64,000 bases of DNA, from NCBI GenBank assembly GCA_024399955.1, contig JAKSNH010000008.1:54784-118783 (forward strand), given 5' to 3'. The translations under genes and the position numbers were made by a program. Positions 13,953 to 24,041 of this stretch are shown here, one piece after another. The DNA comes from Paludibacteraceae bacterium. GTDB taxonomy: Bacteria; Bacteroidota; Bacteroidia; Bacteroidales; Paludibacteraceae. Position 1 is the stretch's first letter; every line of letters begins with the position of its first letter. The notes under the pieces are model-generated. The model did no database searches. It was given only the letters and a program-made list of their open reading frames with translations, and was not told the origin of the DNA.

Positions 13953-14034
13953 TCTCTGCCTCGCATCCTATATGCACGTATCGTGCACCGTATATGCAAA
14001 CAACCTTCACCTCAAAATGTACGATTATTAAGAT
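13953..14034 (+). repeat. dispersed ~80-bp repeat, copy 1
   Basis: Begins TCTCTGCCTCGCATCC and ends ATGTACGATTATTAAG. It recurs inverted at 63918-64000 with few differences, and its 3' third recurs at 28597-28628. Confidence 0.9.
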
Positions 14035-14125
14035 GATGGATTTAGATTTTATGGCAACTTGATGAAGAATCTATCTTTTTTTTCATTTTTCTGCTGAAAA
14101 ATTTGCGTAATTCAAAAAAAAGTAG

Positions 14126-14134
14126 TACCTTTGC
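14126..14134 (+). promoter_or_regulatory. -7 promoter element of the rimP-nusA-infB operon
   Basis: TACCTTTGC, 51 bases before the rimP ATG. The -33 region upstream is A-rich. Confidence 0.85.
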
Positions 14135-14148
14135 AGTCGAATTTGATA

Positions 14149-14172
14149 GAGGGGACCTGAAAAGGTTCCCTC
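14149..14172 (+). promoter_or_regulatory. leader hairpin before rimP
   Basis: GAGGGGACC pairs with GGTTCCCTC (one G-T) over a 6-base loop, 13 bases before the rimP ATG. It may control translation or read-through of the operon; no factor is known from the sequence. Confidence 0.5.
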
Positions 14173-14185
14173 AACTCGTACAAAT

Positions 14186-14602
14186 ATGGTAACAATAGAA
14201 CAAGTAAAATCCCTCGTGGAAGCGTATCTAAAAGATACGGATTATGAGTTGCAAACACTCGAAATTGATAAGGACCAGAATATCTTGGTAGAGATAGATC
14301 GTCTGGGCGTAGTAGATGTTGATTTTTGTGCCGAATTGAACCGCTATTTAGTGGAGAAATTAGGCGATAAAGAGGACTACAGTTTGGAGGTTGGTAGTGT
14401 AAGCCTAACTGATCCATTTAAGACTAAGATACAGTATCAAAAGAACTTGGGCCACAATGTGGTAGTAACGGATGCCGAGGGTAAGAAATTCAGCGGCCAG
14501 TTGATTAGCGTAGATGAAGAGACTTTTATGATTGAGGCTAAAGAGACGCTGACTTTCCGCTATGATGAAGTGAAAAAAGTAATTTATAATATAACATTTT
14601 AA
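14186..14602 (+). CDS. rimP: ribosome maturation factor RimP
   Basis: 138 residues, normal for Bacteroidota RimP (about 150). It assists 30S subunit maturation. The N-terminal alpha/beta domain has ILVEIDRLGVVDVDFCAELNRYL (the D-CaxvSr-like block) and the LEVGSVSLTDPF stretch, which stands for the SPGLxRPL-type motif. The C-terminal Sm-like domain (GHNVVVTDAEGKKFSGQLISV; FRYDEVKKVIYNI) completes the protein. It is the first gene of the conserved rimP-nusA-infB operon, with nusA starting 5 bases after its stop. Confidence 0.95.
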   Translation: MVTIEQVKSLVEAYLKDTDYELQTLEIDKDQNILVEIDRLGVVDVDFCAELNRYLVEKLGDKEDYSLEVGSVSLTDPFKTKIQYQKNLGHNVVVTDAEGKKFSGQLISVDEETFMIEAKETLTFRYDEVKKVIYNITF

Positions 14603-14607
14603 CTGAA

Positions 14608-15858
14608 ATGGCTAAAACGCAAGAAACTGTCAATTTAATTGACAAATTTTCAGAGTTCAAAGAACTGAAAAACATTGATCGTCAAACGTTTATTAACGTG
14701 TTGGAGGACTCCTTCCGTTGTGTGATCACCAAAATGTATGGCAGCGATGCCAACTACGATGTCATCATCAACCCGGACAAGGGTGACTTGGAGATTTATC
14801 GTAACCGCCTTGTTATGGAGGACGGCGATGTGGCTAATCCTGAGACACAAGTTGAGCTGAGTGAGGCTCGTGAAGTAGACCCGGAAATTGAGGTAGGTGA
14901 GGACTTTACCGACAAATTAGAATTCTCTAAGTTTGGACGTCGTATGATTCTTAATCTCCGTCAAACATTGGCTTCTAAGATTCTTGAGTTGCAGAAGGAA
15001 AACCTCTATCTGCGCTATTCAGACCTGTTGGGTCAAATCGTTAGCGGCGAGGTTTGCCAGACGCACAAGAGAGATAAGATTCTTTGGGACGAGGATGGTA
15101 ACGAATTATTCTTACCCAAAGACAATCAAATACCTAACGATTACTATCCTGAAGGATCAACGGTTCGTGCCGTGGTTGTTCAAGTAGAGAATAAGAACCA
15201 AAATCCTCGTATTGTGTTGAGTCGTACCAGTCCGTTATTCTTGCAACGCTTGTTTGAGCAAGAGGTTCCTGAGGTACATGATGGTCTGATTGCAATCAAG
15301 AATATCGCCCGTATCCCCGGTGAACGCGCCAAAGTGGCTGTTGAGAGTTTTGATGAGCGTATCGACCCCGTTGGCGCATGCGTAGGTATAAAAGGTGCAC
15401 GAATTCATGGTATCGTACGCGAGTTGCGTAACGAGAATATCGACGTGATTAACTACACTTCTAATATCCAACTGTTTATCCAACGTGCTTTGGCTCCTGC
15501 TAAAATCTCATCCATGACGATTGACGAGGAGAACAAAACCGCTAAGGTCATCTTCAAACCCGAAGAGGTTAGTTTGGCTATTGGTAAGGGTGGTTTCAAT
15601 ATCAAGTTGGCTTGCATGCTGACCGGCTATCAGATTGATGTTTATCGTGAGGAGAACGACTCTGAGGATATCTATTTGGACGAGTTCAACGATGAAATCG
15701 ATCAATGGGTATTGGATGCCTTCAAGGCTATCGGCTTAGATACAGCTAAGGCTGTCTTGGCTAAGTCCAAGGAAGATTTGATCCAAAGTACCGACCTCGA
15801 GGAAGAAACAATCAATAACGTTATTGAGGTCCTCCAGGCTGAATTTGAGAACGACTAA
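14608..15858 (+). CDS. nusA: transcription termination/antitermination protein NusA
   Basis: 416 residues. The order is an N-terminal RNA polymerase-binding domain (residues 1 to ~130), an S1 domain (GQIVSGEVCQTHKRDKILWDEDGNELFLP), then KH1 and KH2 (EVSLAIGKGGFNIKLACMLTGYQIDV) and a short acidic helical tail. The E. coli-type C-terminal AR2 repeat is missing, as usual outside Proteobacteria. It modulates pausing, termination and antitermination at RNA polymerase. It is co-transcribed with rimP and infB. Confidence 0.97.
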   Translation: MAKTQETVNLIDKFSEFKELKNIDRQTFINVLEDSFRCVITKMYGSDANYDVIINPDKGDLEIYRNRLVMEDGDVANPETQVELSEAREVDPEIEVGEDFTDKLEFSKFGRRMILNLRQTLASKILELQKENLYLRYSDLLGQIVSGEVCQTHKRDKILWDEDGNELFLPKDNQIPNDYYPEGSTVRAVVVQVENKNQNPRIVLSRTSPLFLQRLFEQEVPEVHDGLIAIKNIARIPGERAKVAVESFDERIDPVGACVGIKGARIHGIVRELRNENIDVINYTSNIQLFIQRALAPAKISSMTIDEENKTAKVIFKPEEVSLAIGKGGFNIKLACMLTGYQIDVYREENDSEDIYLDEFNDEIDQWVLDAFKAIGLDTAKAVLAKSKEDLIQSTDLEEETINNVIEVLQAEFEND

Positions 15859-15907
15859 ATAATCAATTAACAATTAGCAATTAACAATCATCAATTAAAC
15901 AATCATT

Positions 15908-18628
15908 ATGGCAATTAAACTCATCAAAGCTTGTAAAGAACTCAATATTGGTATGTCCACAGCCGTTGAATTCTGTGCCAAGCAGGGTCATGAAGTCGCC
16001 ACCGATCCCAATACACGTATCGATGACGATCTCTATCTGCTTCTCGCCAAGGAATTTAACAAGGATATGGCACTTAAATTAGAAGCAGACCGTCAGGCCC
16101 AGGAGCGCCAGGATCGGGAAATGCCTGTTCAAGTAAGTGTTGAGCCCAAACCTCAACCTCAGCCGGAGCATATTGAGACCAAAGTACCACAACCCAAGGT
16201 GGTTGGTAAGATTGATTTGAATAAACAACAACCCGCTAAAGAACAGCCTGAGCAGGAAAAACCTAAGGCAGAGGCTCCTAAAAAAGAGGAATCTAAGCCA
16301 CAACCGGCTCCTCAACCTAAGAAAGAGAAACCGGCTCCTGCACCGCAACCGGTTAAGCAGGAGAAACCTGCCCCTAAGGTTGAATTGGCTAAGACTTCCG
16401 GAGATAAAAAGGCGGCTGAAGTGGCTAATAAGCAACTAAAAGTGCTGGGTAAGATTGACCTAAGTGCAATCAATCAGGCTACTCATCCTACCAAGAAAAC
16501 AAAGGAGGAGAAGAAGCAAGAGCGTATTGAACGCGAGCAACAACGTAAAGCGCAACGCATGAATGCCAACCAAGGTGGACAGGCTGGCAATAAAGGTGCA
16601 TCTGCTGAACACGAGAATAAACGTAAACGTGAGCGTATCCATTCCGCACAAGTGGATATCAACGATGCACGCAATCAAAAGGGTAATAAGAAGAAAGACA
16701 AACGGAGTTACAAGACGGAAATAGACGATGAGGAGATACGTCGTAACGTGAAAAATGTCAACGCTTCCCTTAATGAACGGCATAGCAAGTCCATGACTTC
16801 TATCCATAAAAACGAGCGTCGTAAACAGGAGCAGCAGAAGCGTGAAGAAGAACGCGCTGAGATGCAAGCACAATCGTCCGTATTAAAACTGACGGAGTTC
16901 GTGACTGCGAATGACTTAGCAACCATGATGAATGTGCCCGTCACAAAGGTTATTAGTACCTGTATGATGCTTGGCGTGATGGTAAGTATCAACCAACGTC
17001 TGGATGCAGAAACCATTAACTTGGTGGCAGAGGAATTCGGATTTACCACGGAATACGTTAGTGCTAAGGTGACCGAAGAAATCAATGCTGACGAAGAAGT
17101 AAATGAGGCCGATGTAGAGGAACGTTGTCCTATCGTAACGGTGATGGGTCACGTCGATCATGGTAAGACATCGCTTTTGGACCATATCCGTAATGCCAAC
17201 GTGATTGCCGGTGAGGCTGGTGGTATAACGCAGCACATCGGTGCATACAACGTACAACTCAAGAATGGCCGACACATCACGTTCTTAGATACTCCGGGTC
17301 ACGAAGCCTTCACGGCAATGCGTGCTCGTGGTGCTAAAGTAACGGATATTGCTATTATTATCGTGGCAGCGGATGATGCCGTCATGCCACAGACTATCGA
17401 GGCTATCAACCACGCCCAGGCTGCCGGTGTACCAATGATATTTGCTATCAACAAGTGCGATAAACCCGGAGCTAATCCGGATAAGATTAAGGAACAGCTG
17501 TCTAACATGAATATCCTTGTTGAGGATTGGGGCGGCAAGTACCAATCTCAGGATATTTCAGCCAAGAAAGGCGATGGCGTATATGAATTATTGGAGAAAG
17601 TGCTGTTAGAGGCCGATATGCTTGACCTAAAGGCCAATCCTAAACGTCGCGCCAAAGGCTCGGTTATTGAGTCTTCTTTGGATAAGGGACGTGGATATAT
17701 CGCTACCATCTTAGTAAGCGACGGAACGCTTCATCAAGGCGATATCGTGCTGGCCGGTACCTTCCATGGTAAGATTAAGGCGATGTTCAACGAACGCGGA
17801 CAGAAGATCCAACAAGCATTACCGGGTGAACCTGCCGTTATCTTGGGCTTAAATGGTGCTCCGCAGGCTGGTGATGAATTTAATGTATTACCAACTGAAC
17901 AAGAGGCTCGTGAGATTGCCAATAAACGTGAACAATTGCAACGTGAGCAGTCTATCCGTACTAAGAAACATATCGGCTTAGACGAAATAGGTCGTCGTTT
18001 GGCTATTGGCGATTTCAAGGAGATTAACCTTATCGTCAAAGGTGATGTGGATGGTTCAGTGGAAGCACTATCTGATTCGCTCATTAAACTATCTACCGAG
18101 AATATCCAAGTGAATGTCATTCACGGTGCCGTAGGTGCTATCTCGGATAGTGATATTATGTTGGCTGCTGCTTCCAATGCCATTATCGTTGGCTTTAATG
18201 TTCGTCCTACCGGTACTGCCCGTAAGATGGCTGATGAGCAGGAAGTAGATATTCGTCTGTATAGCATTATTTACGATGCTATTGAGGAACTCAAGGCCGC
18301 TATGGCAGGTATGCTCTCGCCGGATATCAAGGAGGAAGTGACGGCTACGCTCGAAGTGCTGCAGACCTTCCATATCTCCAAGGTGGGTACTATTGCAGGA
18401 TGTATTGTTCGTGAAGGTAAAGCTAAACGCGCCAATAAATGCCGCATTATCCGTGATGGTATCGTTATCCATACCGGCGAACTCAGTAGCCTGAAGCACG
18501 GTAAGGATGATATCAAGGAGATTGGTCTCAACCAGGAATGTGGTTTGAGTATCAAGTCCTTCAATGATGTTGTAGAAGGCGATATCGTAGAGACATACGA
18601 AACGATTGAAGTGGCTAAGAGCCTTTAA
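15908..18628 (+). CDS. infB: translation initiation factor IF-2
   Basis: 906 residues. It brings fMet-tRNA to the 30S subunit. An IF2_N domain (residues ~1-55) is followed by a long charged linker: a Pro/Lys/Glu/Gln section to about residue 160, then a Lys/Arg/Glu helical section to about 320. A second IF2_N-type domain follows ([36 protein letters not shown]). The G domain has [17 protein letters not shown] and NKCD, then domains II to IV. The 49-bp gap from nusA is made of near-repeats of AATTAACAATCA. A terminator lies 20 bases after the stop. Confidence 0.98.
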   Translation: MAIKLIKACKELNIGMSTAVEFCAKQGHEVATDPNTRIDDDLYLLLAKEFNKDMALKLEADRQAQERQDREMPVQVSVEPKPQPQPEHIETKVPQPKVVGKIDLNKQQPAKEQPEQEKPKAEAPKKEESKPQPAPQPKKEKPAPAPQPVKQEKPAPKVELAKTSGDKKAAEVANKQLKVLGKIDLSAINQATHPTKKTKEEKKQERIEREQQRKAQRMNANQGGQAGNKGASAEHENKRKRERIHSAQVDINDARNQKGNKKKDKRSYKTEIDDEEIRRNVKNVNASLNERHSKSMTSIHKNERRKQEQQKREEERAEMQAQSSVLKLTEFVTANDLATMMNVPVTKVISTCMMLGVMVSINQRLDAETINLVAEEFGFTTEYVSAKVTEEINADEEVNEADVEERCPIVTVMGHVDHGKTSLLDHIRNANVIAGEAGGITQHIGAYNVQLKNGRHITFLDTPGHEAFTAMRARGAKVTDIAIIIVAADDAVMPQTIEAINHAQAAGVPMIFAINKCDKPGANPDKIKEQLSNMNILVEDWGGKYQSQDISAKKGDGVYELLEKVLLEADMLDLKANPKRRAKGSVIESSLDKGRGYIATILVSDGTLHQGDIVLAGTFHGKIKAMFNERGQKIQQALPGEPAVILGLNGAPQAGDEFNVLPTEQEAREIANKREQLQREQSIRTKKHIGLDEIGRRLAIGDFKEINLIVKGDVDGSVEALSDSLIKLSTENIQVNVIHGAVGAISDSDIMLAAASNAIIVGFNVRPTGTARKMADEQEVDIRLYSIIYDAIEELKAAMAGMLSPDIKEEVTATLEVLQTFHISKVGTIAGCIVREGKAKRANKCRIIRDGIVIHTGELSSLKHGKDDIKEIGLNQECGLSIKSFNDVVEGDIVETYETIEVAKSL

Positions 18629-18647
18629 TTAGCCTTCCTATCACAAT

Positions 18648-18674
18648 AAAGCCCCGCTCAATTGGCGGGGCTTT
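18648..18674. terminator. bidirectional terminator between infB and dnaE
   Basis: AAAGCCCCGC pairs perfectly with GCGGGGCTTT over a 7-base loop; T-rich sequence follows on the plus side and A-rich sequence on the other. It serves convergent infB and dnaE. Confidence 0.92.
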
Positions 18675-18679
18675 GTTTG

Positions 18680-21600
18680 TTACTTAATCCTGTATTGTAA
18701 TGTCTCTTCTGCCGCTTTGGTCTTTAGCCAACGGAAGAACTCCTTATCCACATGAACAGGGTAGGATTGGGAGGTGAACTGAATTAAATGGTTGGTCGTG
18801 TGGTCGTGCACCTCAATCTTGAGCAAGGCCTTACCGGGATGACTCTTGGCCAAATTGGTCAAACTGTCAATCAGTTCTCTATCTACCTTAGTAATCGGAA
18901 TGCGCAGAATCAACTCCTCCAAGTGTTTATCTTGTACTTCTTGCAACAACTCCACTTGCTGAATAGAGAATTCATAGTCTGCATCTTCTATATTCTTTTC
19001 CTTAAACCACTGCTGCCCCTTGCCGGCTTGCTGAATAGTGCCGGTCAGATAAACATATACATTAGGTTTAAGCACCGGTGCCAGTTGTTGATAGTTATCG
19101 CGGAAGAGCGCAAAACCATAACTGCCCTCGTAATCCTCTAAGACATAACTACCGTACGGCGTACCGTTACGACCAATCTTTTCTTCGGATGTTGTAATCA
19201 AACCGCATAGATGAATCGACCTATTCTGGTGTTTTTCCAGCATCTGTTTCATCTTATCGTGCACGTTGATGGTGATGGTCTCACCTTCATCTGTCTCTTT
19301 CTCTTCAATCACGCCTTGCCAGTCGCTTAGGCATAAACGACGTTTGCTGCCTTTGCTGCCATCACGTTTCTTGATTTCCACCTCTTTCTTATGCGTCTCC
19401 AACCAGTTTAAGTCGGCTGTTGACATATTACTCATGGTGCGAACCTCAAACTCATACTCATCCAGCGGGTGGGCACTAAGATAAATACCAATCAAGTCTT
19501 TTTCTATATTGAGCCGCTCAATGGTCGTCATGTGCAGAGACTTAGGCAATTCGGGTTTTTGAATCTCAATTCCTTCGCCAAGGTCGCCAAACAGGGTGTT
19601 TTGCTGCTGTTGTTTATCCTGCTGGTACTTATTTCCATAACGCATCAACATGTCTAAAGCATCTTCTCCTTTGTCGGTTATGCCTAATATCTGTTCGCGA
19701 TAGATACCTTGGAAGCAGTCTAAAGCACCGCATTTAGCTAAGTTCTCAACGGTCTTGCGGTTGCAGGCTTGCAGGTTGACACGTTCCAAGAAATTATACA
19801 AACTGGTAAACTTGCCGTTTTGTGAACGCTCGGATAAGATAGCCTCTACAGCACCTTCGCCTACACCCTTAATGCCACCTAATCCAAATCGGATAGCACC
19901 TTTGGTATTGACTGTGAAGTTCAAATCCGACTCATTAACGTCCGGCTCTAATACATCAATTCCTAAGTCGCGGCACTCGTCCATATACTTAGTTACCGTG
20001 GTTATATCGTCCTTGGCTACCGTCAAGTTGGCCGCCATAAACTCGGCAGGGTAGTGAGCTTTGAGGTAACCCGTCTGATAAGCCACCCATGCATAGCAAG
20101 CGGCGTGAGATTTATTGAAGGCGTATGACGCAAATGCCTCCCAGTCGTGCCATATCTTCTCCAAGACCTTAGGATCATGACCGCGCTCGGTGCCTTGGTT
20201 GATGAACTGCGGTTTCATCTTGGCCAGCACGTCCTTTTTCTTCTTACCCATTGCCTTACGCAATGTATCGCTCTCACCACGTGTAAAGCCGGCTAATTTG
20301 CGGCTAAGCAGCATCACTTGCTCCTGATAAACAGTTACGCCATAGGTGTCCTTCAGGTACTCTTCCATGTCAGGATCGTCGTAAGTCACCTGCTCTAAGC
20401 CTTTTTTACGTTTGATGAATGTAGGAATATACTCCAATGGTCCGGGACGATATAGCGCATTCATGGCAATCAGGTCCGTAATCACGTTGGGTTGCAGGTC
20501 ACGCAGGTATTTCTGCATACCGGCGGACTCAAACTGGAACACAGCCACGGTCTTACCTTCACTAAATAGTTTATAGGTCTCAGCATCATCCAATGGAATA
20601 TGGTCGATATCTATATCAATGCCTTTGGCACGTTTGATCTGAGCCAAACATTCCTTGATAATAGTGAGCGTCTTTAGTCCTAAGAAGTCCATCTTAATCA
20701 AGCCCACACTCTCCACAACGTGACCGTCATATTCGGTCACCAAGACGCGTTTCTTGCTTTCTTTATCTTCTACAGAAGATAGGGGAGCAAACTTGGTCAA
20801 GTCGTCGGCACCGATGATAACACCGCAAGCGTGGATGCCCACCTGACGAATGGTATCCTCCAGTTGCTCAGCATAAGTGAGCATATCGCGTATATCGGCA
20901 TCATCGCCATTCAGCAGCCGTTTGAGTTCATCTACGTGCTGATAACAGTTCTTCAGGTTCACTTTCAGCGGCTTACCTTTGGCATCCACCAAATTATCCG
21001 GGAAGGATTCAGGAACCATCTTCTTGATTTCGTTAACGGTGGCCAAGGGAACGCGCTGAACGCGACCTACATCAGCCAAGGCCGACTTAGTGGCCATCGT
21101 ACCATAGGTAATGATATGCGCTACGTGCGTTTCACCGTATTTCTTACTTACCCAATCCAGCACTTTGCCTCGACCGGCATCATCAAAGTCGGTATCTATA
21201 TCAGGCAACGATATACGGTCCGGATTAAGGAAACGCTCAAACAGCAAGTCATACTTAAGTGGGTCTAAATCCGTGATACGCAAGCAATAAGCCACTACCG
21301 AACCGGCAGCAGAACCACGACCCGGACCTACACTTACACCTAATTCTTCACGAGCACCACGGATAAAGTCCATCACAATCAAGAAATATCCGGGGAAACC
21401 CATTGTCTTCATCACATGCAGCTCAAATCGAATGCGATCTTCTACTTCTTTGGGCAGAGGTGTACCATAGCGTTTGGCTGCACCTTCCATCGTGAGATGT
21501 CTAAGATAATCCGCCTCAAACTTAATACGATACAAACGATCTATACCGCCTAATTTCTTCACTTTCTTAGCTGCCTCTTCTTCCGGTAAGGGATTCTCAC

Positions 21601-22693
21601 CGTTCTCGTCCGTCGTAAATTCTTCTACTAACTGCTCCGGCGTGAATTTCTCGCGCCACTCGGCTTCCGTTCCAAAACTCTCCGGGATAGGGAAGAGTGG
21701 CATAATAGGATCTCGGTCGATATCGTATATTTCTACTTTATCTACAATCTCTTGTGTGTTGTCCAATGCCTCCGGTAAGTCACCAAAGATAGCCTGCATC
21801 TGTTCGGGCGATTTAAGCCACTCTTGCTTGGTATAATGCATTCGGTTCACATCATCGACATAGTGGTTAGTGCTCAAGCATATCAGTCGGTCATGTGCTT
21901 CGGCATGCTCTTCTTCCACAAAGTGCGCATCGTTGGTGGCTATCACCTTTATATTATATTTACGCGCGAGGGCCACCAGCACCGGATTCACTTGACATTG
22001 CTTCTGATAAGTCTCTTGATCGCCTCCCGGTTTCTGCGTTTCGTGCCGTTGTAATTCTATGTAATAATCTTCTCCAAATAGGTTCTTAAACCATTGAATA
22101 GCCTTTTCTGCTTCTGCATAAACCCCGTTCGCAATCTGTTCCTCTATACTTTGTGCTAATTCGGCCTGCTTCATCTTGGCCTGAGCATCCATGATTTTTT
22201 GGGGCAGTTCGCCACCCAGACAGGCACTGGAGCAGATGATTCCTTCGTGGTATTGCTCCAGCAATTCCTTGTCCATTCGGGGACTGTAATAATAGGCATC
22301 ATCCATGAAGCCTGCACTCACTATCTTACATAAGTTCTGATAGCCTACCATGTTCTTGGCCAGCAGAATAAGGTGCCAACCGGAGCGGTCAATGGCATAC
22401 TCACGCCCCCAACCATTGATGGCTTTTTCATCACTTTTATTGATTCGTCCTCGACGGGCACAGTAGGCCTCCACTCCAACAATTGGCTTGAATGGCTCTA
22501 AACCATCGGCCTTGCGTTGTTTATTAACAATCTTGCAATAGTCCAGCAACTCCTTGATGCCATACATATTGCCGTGGTCGGTTAGCGCAATAGCCGGCAT
22601 ACCACAGCGGATGGCTTTATCCACTAAGGCTGGCACTTTGCTCATGCCGTCTAATACGGAGTATTGACTATGTACGTGTAGGTGAGTAAACAT
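18680..22693 (-). CDS. dnaE: DNA polymerase III subunit alpha
   Basis: 1337 residues, long for DnaE1 (about 1160) but normal for Bacteroidota, where insertions occur. The N-terminal PHP domain has HLHVHSQYSVLDGM and ALTDHGNMYG. The C-family polymerase core has GPGRGSAAGSVVAYCL and PDIDTDFDDAGR, which carry the catalytic aspartates, and YGVTVYQEQVM in the fingers. A helix-hairpin-helix region (FGLGGIKGVGEGAV) and an OB domain (GLITTSEEKIGRNGTPYGSYVLEDYEG) follow. It is the replicative polymerase. It lies 2 bases downstream of the secreted-protein gene that ends at 22696, so it may be read from that gene's promoter. Confidence 0.98.
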   Translation of the reverse strand: MFTHLHVHSQYSVLDGMSKVPALVDKAIRCGMPAIALTDHGNMYGIKELLDYCKIVNKQRKADGLEPFKPIVGVEAYCARRGRINKSDEKAINGWGREYAIDRSGWHLILLAKNMVGYQNLCKIVSAGFMDDAYYYSPRMDKELLEQYHEGIICSSACLGGELPQKIMDAQAKMKQAELAQSIEEQIANGVYAEAEKAIQWFKNLFGEDYYIELQRHETQKPGGDQETYQKQCQVNPVLVALARKYNIKVIATNDAHFVEEEHAEAHDRLICLSTNHYVDDVNRMHYTKQEWLKSPEQMQAIFGDLPEALDNTQEIVDKVEIYDIDRDPIMPLFPIPESFGTEAEWREKFTPEQLVEEFTTDENGENPLPEEEAAKKVKKLGGIDRLYRIKFEADYLRHLTMEGAAKRYGTPLPKEVEDRIRFELHVMKTMGFPGYFLIVMDFIRGAREELGVSVGPGRGSAAGSVVAYCLRITDLDPLKYDLLFERFLNPDRISLPDIDTDFDDAGRGKVLDWVSKKYGETHVAHIITYGTMATKSALADVGRVQRVPLATVNEIKKMVPESFPDNLVDAKGKPLKVNLKNCYQHVDELKRLLNGDDADIRDMLTYAEQLEDTIRQVGIHACGVIIGADDLTKFAPLSSVEDKESKKRVLVTEYDGHVVESVGLIKMDFLGLKTLTIIKECLAQIKRAKGIDIDIDHIPLDDAETYKLFSEGKTVAVFQFESAGMQKYLRDLQPNVITDLIAMNALYRPGPLEYIPTFIKRKKGLEQVTYDDPDMEEYLKDTYGVTVYQEQVMLLSRKLAGFTRGESDTLRKAMGKKKKDVLAKMKPQFINQGTERGHDPKVLEKIWHDWEAFASYAFNKSHAACYAWVAYQTGYLKAHYPAEFMAANLTVAKDDITTVTKYMDECRDLGIDVLEPDVNESDLNFTVNTKGAIRFGLGGIKGVGEGAVEAILSERSQNGKFTSLYNFLERVNLQACNRKTVENLAKCGALDCFQGIYREQILGITDKGEDALDMLMRYGNKYQQDKQQQQNTLFGDLGEGIEIQKPELPKSLHMTTIERLNIEKDLIGIYLSAHPLDEYEFEVRTMSNMSTADLNWLETHKKEVEIKKRDGSKGSKRRLCLSDWQGVIEEKETDEGETITINVHDKMKQMLEKHQNRSIHLCGLITTSEEKIGRNGTPYGSYVLEDYEGSYGFALFRDNYQQLAPVLKPNVYVYLTGTIQQAGKGQQWFKEKNIEDADYEFSIQQVELLQEVQDKHLEELILRIPITKVDRELIDSLTNLAKSHPGKALLKIEVHDHTTNHLIQFTSQSYPVHVDKEFFRWLKTKAAEETLQYRIK

Positions 22694-22695
22694 AA

Positions 22696-23904
22696 TTAAT
22701 ATAGGCGTTGTCCAAGGGCATTGTACTCGATGCCGTTATGAAGCAGAATAAGTTGTCCGTTATGAATGTATTTAGATTGTGTGCTATTCGTGCGAATAGC
22801 CTCAGGCAGAGCCGTTGAGGCAGGGTTATGATTACCGGACTCAAAGGTGAAGGCAACCGGCTCCATATCTACTGGATTCTTAGAATCCGAACGGTCGCAC
22901 TCTATCCACCAACCATATACATCTAAATCCTTATCTAATTTCCAAATCTTTTGGTTGGAGTCCGTGAACTCTAATTTAATGTGATATACATACGCATTCG
23001 GCTTAGTACTGGGTTTAACGGCCGTAATAGTCATCAGTAATTTGCGAATAGCAGCCGTAGAATAACCTGCTTCAGCCTTGCTGGGAAAGTCAAAATACGA
23101 GTGCGCACTACCATTGGTGATGTTAACATACCCCTTGCGCTCCGGTTCATAGTCCGAACTATATACCGTTGATTTGCCATCATTGGTTACGGCTAATGAA
23201 TACTGCGAGGGTGCTAACATCTCTATTCCTAATTGGGGCACCGCATTATCATCTTCACGTTGAGCCAAGAATAGATACGTCATGTAGTATTGCGTATATG
23301 GATCGTGTATATTCGGGAATTTGCTATAGCAGGCGTATAACTCTGCGTGAGCATAGTTGATGTCTAAGTTATTGGAACCATCATCCACCTCCTGGTCGCC
23401 TACAACGTAGAAATATACATTGCCATATTTATTGTCGGCCCATTGTTTTTTCTCGTCATAGTAGAAGCGAAAGCGACTGCCTGAATAGCAGCAGAAACGC
23501 TGCGTACCACTATTGGTCTCAATACGGATATAACCGCCGTTGGCGTTAATGGTGCAGGCTGATGCGCCTTTTGCAAATTCCAAACTGTTCTTCTTGGCTT
23601 CTGCTCGGATATATCCATTGGCGCATTTGACGCTATAATCCCTTCCTTCAGCAGCCACCGTAACCACATAATTGTCCAAGTTATCTGCTGTAATCTTACC
23701 ATTATTGACAGTAGCCTCTACATAGTTACTGGCTTCGTCCTCACCGTTCCATACGATGGCTTTGGTATCGGACGTCTGATAAACGATTAGGTACTTGCCG
23801 CTCCAGCCCTCTGTGGGCTTAACACCAATGCGTGTATAAACGGTTGCTTGAAGCAGGAGAGGGGCGATTAAACCCATGACTAAAAAAAGAAGTGATTTTC
23901 TCAT
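22696..23904 (-). CDS. secreted protein with the shared NGQL..GQ C-terminal tail
   Basis: 402 residues with a Sec signal peptide (LLFLVMGLIAPLLLQA). The body is beta-rich with several Cys and Tyr, an IVWNGEDEASNYVEATV segment and repeated aromatic motifs, and is not recognised. The last ~25 residues (KYIHNGQLILLHNG, then YNALGQRLY) match the tails of the proteins at 27361 and 52608 and the remnant at 28453. Such short conserved tails in Bacteroidales often act as outer-membrane secretion/sorting signals; a type IX-like role is inferred, not shown. Its own -7 element lies at 23933-23941. Confidence 0.75.
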   Translation of the reverse strand: MRKSLLFLVMGLIAPLLLQATVYTRIGVKPTEGWSGKYLIVYQTSDTKAIVWNGEDEASNYVEATVNNGKITADNLDNYVVTVAAEGRDYSVKCANGYIRAEAKKNSLEFAKGASACTINANGGYIRIETNSGTQRFCCYSGSRFRFYYDEKKQWADNKYGNVYFYVVGDQEVDDGSNNLDINYAHAELYACYSKFPNIHDPYTQYYMTYLFLAQREDDNAVPQLGIEMLAPSQYSLAVTNDGKSTVYSSDYEPERKGYVNITNGSAHSYFDFPSKAEAGYSTAAIRKLLMTITAVKPSTKPNAYVYHIKLEFTDSNQKIWKLDKDLDVYGWWIECDRSDSKNPVDMEPVAFTFESGNHNPASTALPEAIRTNSTQSKYIHNGQLILLHNGIEYNALGQRLY

Positions 23905-23932
23905 AGTAAAAAATAATTATTCCAAATTTCTT

Positions 23933-23941
23933 GCAAAGATA
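23933..23941 (-). promoter_or_regulatory. -7 promoter element of the secreted protein gene (and probably dnaE)
   Basis: Reverse-strand TATCTTTGC, 29 bases from the ATG at 23904. Confidence 0.7.
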
Positions 23942-24015
23942 TAATTTTTTTTTGAATTAGACAAGTTTAATTGCTATTTTTTGTAAAAATATTTGCTTAT
24001 ATGCAAAAAAAATTG

Positions 24016-24024
24016 TACCTTTGC
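24016..24024 (+). promoter_or_regulatory. -7 promoter element of prfB
   Basis: TACCTTTGC, 18 bases from the ATG at 24042. Confidence 0.85.
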
Positions 24025-24041
24025 GGTCAAATTAAGTTAGT

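Larger units (their letters stand above)
13685..14125. other. gene-free spacer rich in hairpins and dispersed repeats
   Basis: No supported gene. It holds an ATAGGCG/CGCCTAT hairpin (about 13736-13756), GC-rich REP-like pairs (GCGACC/GGTC; about 13813-13830), a variant of the GTGCTTAGAGCAC palindrome (about 13891), a strong terminator (13918-13945) and a long dispersed repeat (13953-14034). Confidence 0.7.

Noticed and set aside
13672..14010. Minus-strand frame of 112 codons
   Set aside because: It lies wholly within hairpins, a terminator and a dispersed repeat and has no protein-like pattern.
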